Source: Polytrichum commune (taxonomy: Eukaryota > Streptophyta > Polytrichopsida > Polytrichales > Polytrichaceae). Taken from it: a stretch of DNA of 64,000 nt. Position 1 is the first letter of the stretch. Every line of letters starts with the position of its first letter. Location of the stretch: positions 45,136,001 through 45,200,000 of the forward strand of contig OX485804.1 of assembly GCA_950295325.1 (NCBI GenBank), in the 5' to 3' direction. The position numbers were made by a program, and so were the translations under genes. The notes under the pieces were generated by a model. That model was not told where the DNA came from. It worked only from the letters and a program-made list of their open reading frames with translations, and did no database searches. This document shows positions 9,642-21,425 of this stretch, piece after piece.

Positions 9642-9922
9642 AAATAAATAACCAACGTTGGGCAATCCGACGTGAATTTGAGCCCGTTGGTCCTACCCTG
9701 CTCAAGAATCTTCTTGATGCAGGGTGGGGTTTTATTGCCTACGTTATGGTGGGTGTTCTCTTGGCTTCCTATCTACTTAGCTAGTAGTTGTTGTTGTTGT
9801 TGTTTCTTTTTTTCCCGTCAAGTAGATAGAAGATTTCACAACGGGAATCGAACCGCCAACCACTCCATTTGGAAATGGGTACCTCTCCACTATCACCCGA
9901 TAGTTTAGGGTCATCTAAGACC
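9642..9922 (-). mobile_element. tRNA-derived SINE, copy A, with 13-bp target-site duplication
   Basis: The copy is flanked by perfect direct repeats AAGGTTGTTGCCT at 9629-9641 and 9923-9935. On the minus strand its head holds a Pol III A-box-like GATAGTGGAGAGG and a perfect B box GGTTCGATTCC (9854-9844). A body follows, containing a direct GAATCT..GCAGGGT block, and the tail is T/A-rich (GGTTATTTATTTAG). Length is 281 bp. Two other copies occur at 28678-28948 and 55758-56021. The tRNA-like head, variable-length duplication and A/T tail define a SINE mobilised by a LINE. Confidence 0.88.
9844..9895 (-). promoter_or_regulatory. Internal Pol III promoter (A and B boxes) of SINE copy A
   Basis: The B box GGTTCGATTCC at 9854-9844 matches the consensus fully. 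An A-box-like TGATAGTGGAGAGG lies at 9895-9882, about 27 nt upstream, within the usual spacing. No tRNA cloverleaf or acceptor stem can be closed, so this is not a functional tRNA gene. Confidence 0.75.
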
Positions 9923-10189
9923 AAGGTTGTTGCCTCAGTAAGAGGTGAACAAGTGCCAACAACTCTAGTCGAAACAAACAAGTTTGCCATCCGGTCTTGT
10001 TTATGAAACTTGTCAAAATGATTGGTGCCCAATTAAATTTATGATGACATGTTGCCTTGATAAACCTGTCACATTGATTGGGTGGACCATAACAAACAAC
10101 ATTGACTAGTATAGGTGATTTGAACATGCAACCCAATTTTTCAATTGTAAAGCAAAGACAAGTCCCAACCACTCTCGAGCTAAGGTAGA

Positions 10190-10530
10190 TGGATCTTAAA
10201 TGGTTACCTTGTGTCCGAACTGCCCACTTCGCTCAATATGTGAAACATGTGATTAGTACAAAATGGTTAGCAAATCCAAACCAAAGCCTTAGCTACTTCC
10301 CTCATAATTTGTGGAGTTCATTTGAATATCTTATTCACTATCAAAGTGAAGATTCTTGTGCTCATTAAATGGTCATATAGGTCCCCCCCCAATTGTGTTG
10401 ACTATTGAGTCCATAATAGTTTTCATATTTTGAGCACAGTGTCCAATCTCCTTTCAACACAAGTCTTTATGGTATTTGATCTTAAAGGCACACCTAACCA
10501 CATACCACTCAAATAGAGTAGACAAACATG
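10190..10530 (+). repeat. Copy of an abundant dispersed repeat, probably a MITE
   Basis: It starts with GATGGATCTTAAATGGTTACC and runs through a middle containing TCATAATTTGTGGAG and TTTTGAGCAC. It ends at CACATACCACTCAAATA. Near-identical blocks occur at about 15190-15510 (reversed), 23178-23560, 24458-24740, 57235-57415 and 60382-60735. Better-preserved copies show opposite ends resembling inverted GGGTCTTAAATGGTTACTTT, the mark of a small non-autonomous DNA element. No coding capacity is visible. Confidence 0.65.
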
Positions 10531-12320
10531 TTTCCGTTAACTAAAGCACTTTCGCATAAGTGTGGTACATGTGTGATATTAAGGTGGTTTTTTCACATGT
10601 TTGGAAATTGATATCATAACGTTGTACAAAAACATTGCAGTTTATTTCCAAGTTTTGAAATCACTATAAATTTTCAAAAGCAAGATTCTCTACCAACCCA
10701 TATTCACAACATGGGTCAACTTTTTCCAATAATTAAGAGACATAAACTTTAGTACAATTAGTTTCCTTTTCAAGGAACCCAGATCCGTGCCCTTTGAGCT
10801 TATTGTTTTCTCATGCAAACGAGGTGGCTACATGTGTTATATTTTATAACTTATTCCATCGCGTTACAAAATGACGGCTACATGTGTGAAACTCCACGAC
10901 TTTAGGGGACTCTATGTATTAAGATTGGGGAGAGTATTGGAAATGGGTTTGTCTACTCTATAGGTGTCTCATTAAAACCAAGTAACCAAATAAGGGGTTG
11001 TCTATCTTACACCGCTTGATATTGAGTGCCCCCTAACTTAGAAATTTGGGGAGTGGAGGTTGAGCATCTTCCTTGTCACATTGTGTGCTTGCAAAAACTT
11101 GAAATATGAAAATGTGTATAGATGGAGCCCTTCTTTGTTGCATTTGATGTCTCAAAAATGTGTATAGATCATATTTTAATGATCTTATAAGCATTATAAT
11201 ATTTATGTTGTAATTATAAATTTATAGATTACAAATACCTATCTATTGGTAAAATTCAAACATAGCATTGAAAATTATCTACATTCAAAGACAAATAACA
11301 CGGGCCCCAAAAATTGAACATTCATAATTAATATTGTGTTTTGACATAAAAAAGAAAATGCTTGAGCAATCTATCACCATAACGTTCTCTAGGGGGAGCT
11401 AACATGTTTGCTTCCCAATTACAGGCAACCCCCATGGCCCACTTTGACAACAATATGGGAATTATGAGGTTGTGATTAGGGGTGCCGGCGACCCCCAATG
11501 GCTCAGCATGGCTCGGCTTTGGTAGGCCCCACCCGCAAGGATAACCGATGAATTAGCCCATATTTGCACTTAAGACCTTCATCCCCCTTAGGTGTTGACC
11601 CCACCGAACATACCTATGAGACCGAATAATGTCATGACAACTCCTACTCTTAAATACATGAAAATTGATAAACCTTTATTGTTTGTATAAGTGGGAGTGA
11701 GGATAACTGGATGACTGGTCTACTATGACCTATTCATTGCCACGTCGGGTATTTGAGATGCCAACTTAGTAGTTTAGTTTGAATTAGTGACACATGTATA
11801 GAACTAGTGTTTCCCGCCTTTTGCTCTTCTCTCTCAGGTAGATATGCTTCAGCACCTCTCTTAGATAGAATTCGTTGCAATAGTAGTTGCAGGTTAAACA
11901 ACTAGATTTTGTTGATTGCATTGATAGCGTGCGTGTATCATTCAATACAAGTGAATCAATAAAACATTGCAAGTTTCATGTGGTTACAAGTCTTATCTAT
12001 ATGGGTATGTCAACCATACAACCTTTGATTGATCTAGAACTTTGCTTGGATAATTGGATCACCCTCGTAACTCCTAAGGTGGGGGAAGTCTCGTAAGTTG
12101 GCCATGTGGGTGGGGCCCTTATATGGAGGCAACGTGACTTCCTTTTCAAGCAAATACCAAATTACCTATGTCCTTTCGTGCAGTTTCAGCTAACTGAAGC
12201 TGCTTCTTCGGCCTCATCAAAATCGATATTCTAATGCATAAGGCCGAAAGCCCACAATCCGAGAAATTGAGAAAGGAGAGGCCCAACTTTGGCTGCACAA
12301 CCCTCTTCCTTTAAACCAAT

Positions 12321-12782
12321 GTCCCGGGAGATTCTTGGGCATAATCGGTGAAAATCCTAGTGTTTCCAAGTCCAATTAGTTTACATGTGGTGATTTTTTG
12401 GTGTTTTTTTCATTGTTTTGAGGTATGTTCTAAAGATTCCTCTAAAATGATCGGTAAATTTCCTGAAGTCTTGAACACTGCCCGGGAAGTTAGTTTTTGG
12501 GCATATATAGTCGGTCAAGATCCTGGTGATTCTAAATCTAGTTGGTTACATGTTGACATCTTCCGGTTTTGCTTTCATTCATTTGAGGTATATTCTTCCA
12601 TAGATTCCTCTCAAATGACCAGTAATTCTCCTGAAGTCTTGAACTTCAACCGGTTATTTCTCAAACTCAACCGGTTCATCTGTAACTAACCGCCGGTTCT
12701 TCCCGAGCATTGGACTTGAGCTTTGACCGGGTATTCCTCAAACTCGACCGGTTCATCTGTAACTAGCGGTCGCTTCTCCCCT
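12321..12782 (+). repeat. Dispersed repeat family (GGGCATAATCGGT..CAACCGGTTCATCTGTAACTA), internally duplicated
   Basis: The block starts CCCGGGAGATTCTTGGGCATAATCGG, passes through GTGTTTCCAAGTCCAA and GAAGTCTTGAACTTCAACCGGT, and ends CATCTGTAACTAACCGCCGGTTC. Two overlapping partial copies lie here in tandem. Related copies are at 13731-13945, 26698-26935 and 28632-29105, the last interrupted by a SINE. It has no coding capacity and its class is unknown. Confidence 0.75.
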
Positions 12783-13250
12783 TTCATTGCTTCAAAGGAC
12801 ACACTTTAATCTAATTTGAACAAATCATTTCTTCAATATGGTTTCTAAAGCTGTTGATTCAGATTCAGCTATAATTTAGTATAGTGTTGGTGGTACAAAT
12901 CTAACCTTCTCTTCTTCTTTTTTAACAGGAACCAATGCCATTCTGACATGTGGCTTCTCTCACCATAGACTTGGGGTAGGAATCGCTTGCCTCATCCAAT
13001 TACCAGTTGCAAATCACAAGGATCGTTGTCTCAAGTTTCACAAGCTTCATCGGAGTACCTTAGAGATGAAAGAGTTATGAGAACCCAAAATGAAGATTAT
13101 CGTCCTCTTTAAACGATCACATAGGCCCTCCCAACGGTGTTCACCATTGAACCTCGAATGATCGATACTTTTTGTGTACATAGTCCAATCACATTATCAT
13201 CACAACACATGGGTTTTCAGTGTCTAAACTTGACTACAAGCTTTGTCATG

Positions 13251-13271
13251 TATATATATATATATATATAT
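13251..13271. repeat. (TA)n microsatellite
   Basis: About ten uninterrupted TA units. Confidence 0.95.
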
Positions 13272-13730
13272 CAATTAAACACGTATTAAGAAAAGCAATC
13301 TTGTTAGGGTCAGGGCTAGACGTCCACCTCTTTGAGTTGGACTTGCACCACTATTATCCAGGTAAAGGAGGTATAGTAAAAAACATGACCCCATAGGTTT
13401 GTGGTATATATCATCTCAAGTGTGTCGCTTTACATTAATTCAGATTTTTGGTACTCTCTTCAAGTTCAATTTTTTTCAAAATAGAAACCTACATGCTATA
13501 ATAAAATTGCATACATTTTCACCTCACGTAATAGTGGTAGGGCCGAGCTCAAATAGGTGGTTGTCTAACCTTGGCCCCTTGTTAGGCCCATGCTTGTTGG
13601 ACTTGCTCAACTTTATTATATAAATCATACTAAGCTATTACCTACATGCACACACACAACCCCACCCAAAACGCAATCAAACCACGGGACTCGTGTCAAG
13701 GATCTTCCGCTTTTACCAAGTCTTTCACCT

Positions 13731-13945
13731 GGGACCAGTGTCCTGGGAGATTTTTGGGCATAATCGGTCAAAATCCTAATGTTTCCAAGTCCAACTGGTT
13801 ACATGTTGTGTGACCTTTCAGTTTTTCTTTATTAATCTCAGCATATTCCACATATTCCTCTAAAAGGAAAGGTGTTGTTCCTGAAGTCTTGAACTTCAAC
13901 CGGTTGATGTGTAACGAGCAGTCGGTTCTCCATGTTCATCAGCAG
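13731..13945 (+). repeat. Second copy of the GGGCATAATCGGT dispersed repeat family
   Basis: It shares CCTGGGAGATTTTTGGGCATAATCGGTCAAAATCCTA, GTTTCCAAGTCCAACTGGTTACATGTTG and the CTGAAGTCTTGAACTTCAACCGGTTGAT end with the copies at 12321, 26698 and 28632. Confidence 0.75.
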
Positions 13946-14027
13946 AGACGTTTTTGATAACAAGGAATTTCTCCCTCCTACAGCAAAGAACAGAAACGGA
14001 AATCGAAAATGGAGCATGAATAGTTTT

Positions 14028-14085
14028 CCACCGACGTGAATTGAACCGTTGATCCTATCGTGTTCAAGAGTTCCCTTGTTTAAGA
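14028..14085 (-). mobile_element. SINE fragment (3' part only)
   Basis: CGACGTGAATTGAACCGTTGATCC..TGTTCAAGAG resembles CGACGTGAATTTGAGCCCGTTGGTCC..GCTCAAGAA in SINE copy A. The tRNA-like head is absent. Confidence 0.55.
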
Positions 14086-15189
14086 ATTCATTTCGCCCAC
14101 GAAATGGGCATGCGTTGCAGTTTTTGTGAAGGAGTTCTTTTTATAAGGTAGAAATACCATAACCCGTGAGAATAAGGTGATTTGCATTGAAGATCTGGTC
14201 TGACAATCACGAGAAAATTTTCCAAGATAGACGAGAAGGATTCATGAAGAATGCAAGTTGTTTCATATTTTTCTGCCCTATACAAAAAATGCTACAATTT
14301 TTCAAAGTGGAAAGTTGTCCAACCCCCTACTCGTTCACTAGATTCTCCCTACACCGAACATGGTAATCCGCATTTCCATACAAAACATTGCCTAAATCGA
14401 TTACCTAATGAGTACATTAACACTTGACTCCCATTGGGTACACTAAGTGTACACGCATTGAAGTTGCCGCCGAGCCATGATCGGTTTTAGAAATGGCACT
14501 TCACCTTTATGACAGCGGTCTAGCACACGGCTAGAGGGTGGTTAACGGGTTATGGTATTTCTACCTTAGGGGGGAAGGTTTCCAATCTGTGCTCAAACAT
14601 AATATGGTTTGTGTCCCTATTGTAGCCACTTCCAACTCCACAATCAATGTTGGCGATTAGATGATAGGATTTGACATCGACTTCTTCGGTTAGCAATTTT
14701 GCGATGAATCGTTTCAAGTTTTAGGATTATTGGAGTTGAGATGCAAACTTCATAAGAGGGGTCAAAATCAAGATTCTCAATCTCTTTCAAACGATTCGAC
14801 AAGCCCGATTGTGTGAACTATGAACCACAATCACAATATGAGTCCTAGTCAGTCACCCTACGTCAATGAACGGAAATATGCAAATCTACCACTACAACAG
14901 ATTTCCCACTGACACATGACTGTTTTTCAATCACGCAAGACAAGAAGAATGCTTCATGACTCACATGCTTGTAGTGAACCTAGAATAATGGTGTGTCCAT
15001 TTCAGTGCACATAGTCTAATCTCATTGTAACATGTGTCTTTTCAACATCATGTTGTTAACCACAAGCCTTGCCATATACCAATTCAAAATATATGTGTTG
15101 AATCAAGAAGAGTGACCAAATGAGGCCCACATACCACATAAGTCTACAATGATGGGAAATCGCTTAATGTAGACTTGCTTAATTTAATT

Positions 15190-15510
15190 ATTGTTCTTGA
15201 TCGGACAACCTATATTTGAGTGGTATGTGGTTAAATGTGGCTCCAAGAATAAATACCAAGACATGTGTTTAAAAGATATTGGTTTGCGTCCTCAAAAGTA
15301 TGATAAATGCTTCATAATCAACAAATTTGGGAGGACCAATATAACCATTTAATGAGCATGAGATTCTTCACTTCGGTGATGGATAAGAAATTCATACGAG
15401 CTCCGAAAATTATGAGGACTCAATTTGGAGTTGCTAACCATCTTGTATTAATCACTTGTTCCATGTCCCAGGAGAATGGGCTGGTTGGAAAAAGTAACCA
15501 TTTAAGACCC
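15190..15510 (-). repeat. MITE-like dispersed repeat, reversed copy
   Basis: This is the 10190-10530 family in the opposite orientation: it contains CCTATATTTGAGTGGTATGTGGTTA at one end and ends AAAAAGTAACCATTTAAGACCC. That last sequence is the inverse of the family's GGGTCTTAAATGGTTAC start. Confidence 0.65.
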
Positions 15511-15521
15511 ATCGACCTTAC

Positions 15522-15704
15522 CAGCTATTTCAGCAGAGTCTGGCAAATGGCAAGTATCCTCACAATTGTCATTGATGTCTCTGCAACACAGACATGGACA
15601 GTCCCAATCTTCACTGCTTGCCAGTTTGCAAGCATCAACACCATATCTTTTGCCCCAATGCCGTACGAAGAAGGTTGGTTGGTGAGTGCACTGGAAAGGA
15701 CAGC
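15522..15704 (-). pseudogene. Possible lone exon of a Cys-rich zinc-finger (R1/4CXXC-like) gene
   Basis: A 183-bp minus-strand segment is bounded by an acceptor-like ATCATCAG and a donor-like GCTG/GTAAGG, and is open throughout. It encodes a Cys-rich stretch with RYG, then DWDCPCLCC, RDI and further Cys residues. That spacing recalls the zinc-finger of CDCA7/JmjC-associated R1-type proteins, where RYG is followed by a W-CP-CR-IC pattern. Cys spacing after CP departs from the family, and no partner exons were found in 15700-16800. It could be a gene fragment, a diverged exon or coincidence. Confidence 0.25.
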
Positions 15705-15918
15705 CTGATGATAAAACCAAGGTAAGTTATGTGGAACTTACAATGTGGTCGCTCTTCTTCATTGGACGACTGTATTTGAGTGGTACTATAGGAGAAGCTT
15801 CGTAGTTGAGAATGGACACCAGAAAAATATGCATTTCAATGAAATTGAACTATGTTCTAGGAATTGACTGACTATTCTAAGTTCGAGTGTTGCCACAATT
15901 GGGAGGGCGTATGTGATC

Positions 15919-15956
15919 AGAGAGACAGAGACAGAGACAGAGACACACAGAGAGAT
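15919..15956. repeat. (GAGACA)n microsatellite
   Basis: A run of AGAGAC/ACAGAG units followed by ACACAGAGAGAT. Confidence 0.9.
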
Positions 15957-16809
15957 CACTTTAACCTCCTATCAATTGTGCACCTCAACTCCAATCCTGA
16001 AACTTGACATGACAAACTGCGTGATTCATCGGCATCGCTGACCAGGTGAGGCAATTCCCAGTTCAATGCAGCGGTCCAAGTTGCCTATGGAGTTCAGAGT
16101 GCCCACAAAAGGGCCACACCTCTTCATAGGAGCGGCATTCCAAGCAAGGCTTGAGACAAACAAGTGTTGTAAAACCCGATGCCCGATCCTTTTGAGATCC
16201 AGTGAAATCTTGATTGGAAAGATGCAGCACGAAAGCCCCTTTCCAGTGAGGCTGAACTGTTTTGCAAGTCCTTCACTACCAGGACATCAGCCTATCCTGT
16301 TCCACGAAAAGGTCTTCCTCAGGAAAGTATAATGCGCCTGACTGAATAATGTGAGTTCATCTCTTTGCCTCCATTGGACCAGTACCACGGGTTAAACAGA
16401 AGAGGACACTGTCTCACAACCCAGGTGGCTCTTCCTGCTCTCTCACCCAGATCAAAGTATGGCTTCAAGTACAAGTTTGTGAGTTCGAAAGCTGTGGTGA
16501 ATGCTATTGCATTACCCCTGGTTTACAGTACAACAAAGTCACAGCTGCACAGGTCGTAAGTGAGAACTAGGTAACAGGCTTTCAACTTGTAGATCTGCAT
16601 GAAGAAGATGTAGCCCCTCATCCTCCCCTACATGCACAAACACATGTACTAACACCACCCAGAAATAGCTGAACAAAGAACTTAAGAGAGGTTCGGAGCA
16701 CTCAAAACCGCCTGATTCCATTTCTCACACCTGAACCACTTGAGTTTTGTAATTGGTGTTGTGAATGATGCAAAAATAATAAAATAAAATCTTACAATTT
16801 GTGATCTAC
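15957..16809. other. Region downstream of TGD2, no gene recognised
   Basis: Two open plus-strand frames (16066-16332 and 16365-16559) have gene-like composition, but their translations match nothing I know and they lack a coherent exon chain. Part of this stretch is probably the TGD2 3' untranslated region and terminator. Confidence 0.45.
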
Positions 16810-19800
16810 CTAATCTGTGACCAGCCGGCTCAAAGATTCTATCAGTTGTTTTAGGTTATTCCGCGTCTTTGCATCTCCTGTGACCCCGCTTACGTCTTTG
16901 CTGATGCTCTGCAAGTCAAGGAGACAACACTATCAAAAATCAGTGCTAGAATAAATAACTAGAATCCTTTTTAGGTACAAAACCAATCACTTCACAGCAC
17001 TAGAGTGAAAGTAGAGGCAACACTGAATCTTCAATACAAAAAGTTATAAGACAGAGGAAGCTCTTTCAGAAGGATATGGGAGAAAGAATCTCCAAACACT
17101 CTTTGCCTTTAAAACTGACTGCAACTAGGCACAGTTCTGGCAGGTCACAACTATGTTGCTGTGCTAACATATTTGTGCATAATTGTAGGCAAATAATAAT
17201 AATCAGATGAAATATGAAAGGCAAAACTTTCTGTTTGGGACAGCTCAAGCAAACATTCAGTAAAATCACTGCTGTGCTTCTTTTGCAGCACAACTCACAC
17301 CTTAATAACCAAAAGTTGTCAAACAAGAAACAAAGTAGTAAAAATCACAGCAGTTGCATCATTGAGGCACACAATAAAAGCAAGCAGTTAAAATGATGGC
17401 GGTTGCAAACACCACTTACCTCCACGTGCTTCAAAGTTTTGGTCAATGTGGAAACAGAGTCTCGCAAAAGCTCCATGTTGTCTGAAGTCAGGACTCCCTT
17501 ATTCAACTTACTGCGAATATAAAGAAACAGGATGGCAAAGAAAATTAGATAACATTGACCCACTTCCATGTCTATCATGAATGTCCACGGCAGTAACATT
17601 TTTCATGCACCCATGACGTTGCTTGTCTCAACACCATATGCAAATTTTCCAAGGTGAGATTTCAAAACACCACTCGAACTAAAAATCTGTGAGTTTGACA
17701 TGTGCTTTGGTACATTGGTACAATCAACCATCATACAAGATTGGATTAAAACGTCACCAAAGTTTTCCATTGACAGTTCCCCAAGCATTAGGTACCAGGT
17801 TCGGCTGGCCACTTTCTGGCACTTTCACAATCAAATGACTTTGCAAATTGTATCCACAGGAATCCTCAGAAGCCCCAGGAATGAGCAATGGTTGAGAAAC
17901 CAAGTGCAAAACATTCTGAATCAGATACTAAGGCCCCCTTTATATTAGAGCTTGGGTTGAGAGCTTGAGAATGCAAATTATTGGGATTTTGATCCTTTCA
18001 GGAGTTGACAAGCTTTCATCCTAAGCTCCAACTGTTCAGAGCTTGACCAATCATCCAATAGCTGGAGCAAGTCTAAAATGGCCATGCTCAAAATGAGATA
18101 TTGAGAGGGGAATGATACTAATCAAAGTAGCATTCATGACAAGTTTAAAATGCTTGAAACCCCATTGGCTTGAGGCCCACATAACAAGACCTCAGACTCT
18201 CGAGATTAGCTTAGGATTTTCATCGATAGCTTGTCAAAAAAGACTTAAGAGCTTGTCCAAATCGTTCCACATGAGATCCATCAAGGCTTGCACCATCTAC
18301 GCATTGCAAGCTTGGTTAAAAACTTCAAGCACTTAAGTTGAAGGCTCAAGTGTAAAGTGCACTTGAGTGAACAAGCATGTGTAAGATGCTCCCTTCTGCC
18401 AATGAGAAGGCTCCTTTCTTTGAGCTCTTAACCTCTCCAGTGTAAAGGGGGGCTATGGCAGGTTCTTGCCTCATTAAAGTGGCTTATGACAACCATCTTG
18501 TTGCGCATGCATACAGCTGTGCTCTACCCATGACCCACAATTGTCCTTGCTGCTAAAATCGGTGACTCTGACCCAGAGAAGTTCCAAAGTATGTGAACCC
18601 CAAGCATATTCATAAGATTACCTTTGCAAAGGACTCTCACCATTACAGCAAGAGGATTGATCAGTGAATAATTGGGCAACATGTAAACCTGCACTAGGGA
18701 GAAGCTAAAACCTATGTGCAGATGAATATAAATTGCAAGTCGAACCTGAAGAAAATCTGGCCTCTCAAGTGACAAGTAATCCACTGGAACAGTGCTCATT
18801 CGCTTCATAGACTGAGTAATCTCTTAAAATTTTCACATTGTCTTGCACAAACAGCCTTTGGTGGCTATCCTACCAATGTTGAAGCAGAAAGAATGTAAAA
18901 AGACCAAATGCAAAGAGCAGCCTCAAGTACACTCACCTAAAGTCACTTCCTGCCTCCGCAGCAATTCTTGTCAACTTTTCAAAGTCCTTGAGAATCCCAC
19001 CATCTCTCACTTCCTTCAACAATGGCTCAACATCCCCTGCCATCGATTGAACCTGTCCAATTTTCCATAGGCATTAAGCATTGCGTGTGCACAGTTCAAA
19101 TACACTGTTGACTAGAAAAATATTTGGAGACTACCAACCATGCTGAGCATTGACTAGGATCTGCTGGCATGACCACAATGCCTGGCATTGACTTGACATC
19201 CATCTACTGAACTTCGAACCTATCAATTGTGAACCTGAGTTTTGAACCTAAAATCCATCTGCTGAATTTCAAACCTGCCAATTGTGAACCTGACTTTTGA
19301 ACCTCAAATCCAGCTGCTGAATTTCAAGCTTATCCATTGTTAACCTGGCATTTGAACCTTGAAATCCATCCGCTGAATTCAAACCTCTCATTTCTAAACC
19401 TGACTTTTGAACCGTAAATCCATCTCCCAGATTCTGAACCTATCAATTCTGAACCTGCATTTTATACCTATCAATTTTGAACCTATCTTTTGAACCTGAA
19501 ATCCATCTGCCGGATTCTGAACCTGCATTTTGAACCTGAAAACCATCCATCTGCTGAACATTCTGGACCTTGTTAAAACATTGCACACAATGTCAAATTC
19601 TACCCCGCACGCACGCACGCTCGTGTGCAGATTGAATGACCACCATGACCACTTTCGGCAGAGAGGAGAATGAATAAGTTTAACAAAGTAAGATTTACCT
19701 TGGCAAGCAGAGGCCTAGCTTCTTGCACGGCATCCCCGAGGCGCTCCGCCATGCCCACAACTCGATCGACTCCGAGGGCGTCAACTTGGCGCGCGATTTT

Positions 19801-20385
19801 GGTGCAAATTCCCACCAACTCGTCCAAGCTCACGCCCTGCTCCCCCTTGATCCTCTCCCTATCGCACACAATCAAACCCTCGGCGGCACACTTGGGGTCC
19901 ATCGGTCCGACCGTCGGCTTCGGCAGCGGTTTCCTTGGCGTCACGTCGATGAGCGTCTCGCTAATGAGCCCGCTCTGGTTCACTTCCACGAGAGCATTGC
20001 GAGGCACCACAATCCCGGCGTCGGAGAGCTCAACCACAACATCAATTCGCTCGAGCGAGGGGCGAACTTGCACCACATTCCCCACATCAACCCCCCGAAT
20101 TCGCACGGGAGTTCCCACCGTGATCCCCTGGGCTTGCTGAAACTCGAAAATCGCTTCGTATTTTCTCGTGCGCGCGCGAATTTGCTTGCCTTTCACCCAC
20201 ACGAGCGTGATGGCCAGGAGCACGACGCCCGACATTACGAACAATCCCACCCCGCCTTCCCATACGCTGCGCTTGCCGAACCCGAAGTTGCTCAGCGGGC
20301 CAAGTATTTGCTTCCATATCGCAGCCGGGAGGTCCAGAATCGATTGCTGTTTCTCTTTCTCTTTCGGGGACGACGAGGTCGGGTC

Positions 20386-20419
<34 letters not shown>

Positions 20420-20763
20420 GTATTTACAATTTTTGCCCTAACCGACCCGTTCTGGTTCGAGTAGACGAGCTTGCCGGAGAACTTGTTTCCAGATTGAACA
20501 GATTTCCTCCTAACCCTTCTTTCCAGGTCAAGGCGCAGCGGAATGAGCCCGGTGCACGCAAAAATGGCGCCTGAGGCAGATTTTGGCGCCAAAGTGCCCG
20601 TGACACTACACGCATTGGTGGAATGCCGCACGAACGACAATGTGCGGGTAAGATCCATGGCCATGGCTTTGGCTATGGCTATGGCTGCCTCTCCCTGCTG
20701 TTGCTTCTGCTGCTGTTGCCACTCTTCTTCCGCCTCCGAGTTACCAAAAAAATTCCACAACAC
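16810..20763 (-). CDS. TGD2: TGD2-like MCE-domain protein, chloroplast lipid import (4 exons)
   Basis: Coding exons on the minus strand are 20763-19699, 19052-18937, 17510-17420 and 16908-16810, all with GT-AG introns and matching phases, giving about 456 residues. TGD2 is the phosphatidic-acid-binding subunit of the TGD1-TGD2-TGD3 ABC transporter, which moves lipid from ER to plastid across the inner envelope. Residues 1-165 look like a transit peptide and linker with a Ser run. Residues about 169-191 are one membrane span. The MCE domain is about 201-277 (FEFQQAQGITVGTPVRIRGVDVGNV). The C-terminal helical part ends KTRNNLKQLIESLSRLV, as in Arabidopsis. It is longer than the roughly 380-residue Arabidopsis protein because of the N-terminus. 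ATG at 20763 gives a Gln-rich start; ATG at 20664 (MAMDLTRTLSF) looks more like a transit peptide and may be the true start. Confidence 0.93.
19195..19570. repeat. Minisatellite in TGD2 intron 1 (about 60-bp unit)
   Basis: On the plus strand a unit built from GAACCTATCAATTGTGAACC, TGACTTTTGAACC and AAATCCATCTGCTGAATTTC recurs about six times with substitutions. The region is otherwise non-coding. Confidence 0.8.
20387..20417. repeat. (CTG)n run coding poly-Ser in TGD2 exon 1
   Basis: About ten CTG units on the plus strand, read as AGC on the minus strand. They give a Ser run between the predicted transit peptide and the membrane span, and a length-variable site is expected there. Confidence 0.9.
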
Positions 20764-20921
20764 GAACCACTACTACTACTTCTGTGCATCCATGATGGCT
20801 CCTCCTCGTAGCTTGTTACGCATCCCTCATCCTTTCTTCGTGCAAAGAGTCTGGAAGCATTTCGGAGCGTTCCAATGAGAAACAATGCCCCAACCCGCAC
20901 TCCGAAACAACCAATCCTTCC

Positions 20922-21425
20922 TTGCACCGTCCAAGAAGCCTCTCCCCCTCACAAGATCACAACCCGACAAAGCTCCTCTACTTCAGCTCCTCCTCTCCAG
21001 ACTGCAACACCAACAGGAGCAACAACCAATGTCAACAACGTCAACCTACTGACAATTCACGAAATCCTCCCCCCACCCCCCCCCCCAATACCAATTCCCT
21101 GCCAGAGGGTGATGATGGACTCCGAACTTGGCAGGGTAAGAAAAAATGAGTTTCAAGTTTGCATCATCCACAACCACAGGAATGATGCCCTAAGTTAACC
21201 CCCCACCCCACACCCACAACCACTCCGAACCAACCCAACCTTCCATCCAAGAAACCTCCTCTTAACTTAACTTACAACAAATTCAAAAGCTCCTTTGCAA
21301 CAACAACACCACCAACTACAACATCATGAAGGAGGAGGAATATGATAACAACATCATCACCAGTGACCACAACTTACGAAAAGCTCGCCCTGCAAATTCC
21401 CTCGAGACCGCCAGCCCCAGTCAAG
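20922..21425 (+). CDS. Possible first exons of a divergently transcribed gene, hypothetical
   Basis: Two plus-strand stretches look exon-like. One, open from ATG 20922, runs through a Pro-rich segment and ends at TGGCAG/GGTAAGAAAA near 21135. The other starts at ATG 21326 (MKEEEYDNNIITSDHNLRK) and ends at CCAGTCAAG/GTAAGTTTAAG near 21425. Both donors are good. No further exons are found before repeat sequence begins near 21480, so the gene may be truncated, non-coding or imaginary. It would share a promoter region with TGD2. I recognise no protein family. Confidence 0.25.

Larger units (their letters stand above)
9936..15186. other. Repeat-rich intergenic region without recognised genes
   Basis: No exon structure or known protein is visible. 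The region contains the MITE-like copy at 10190-10530, a repeat family at 12321-12782 and 13731-13945, a TA microsatellite at 13251-13271 and a SINE fragment at 14028-14085. The rest is unassigned. Confidence 0.55.

Noticed and set aside
9844-9895. A tRNA gene
   Set aside because: The B box is perfect, but no acceptor stem or cloverleaf closes, and the segment is part of a three-copy SINE with target-site duplications.
19670-20574. Long plus-strand frames opposite TGD2 exon 1
   Set aside because: They are open only because of the GC-rich coding strand opposite; the translation has no domain.
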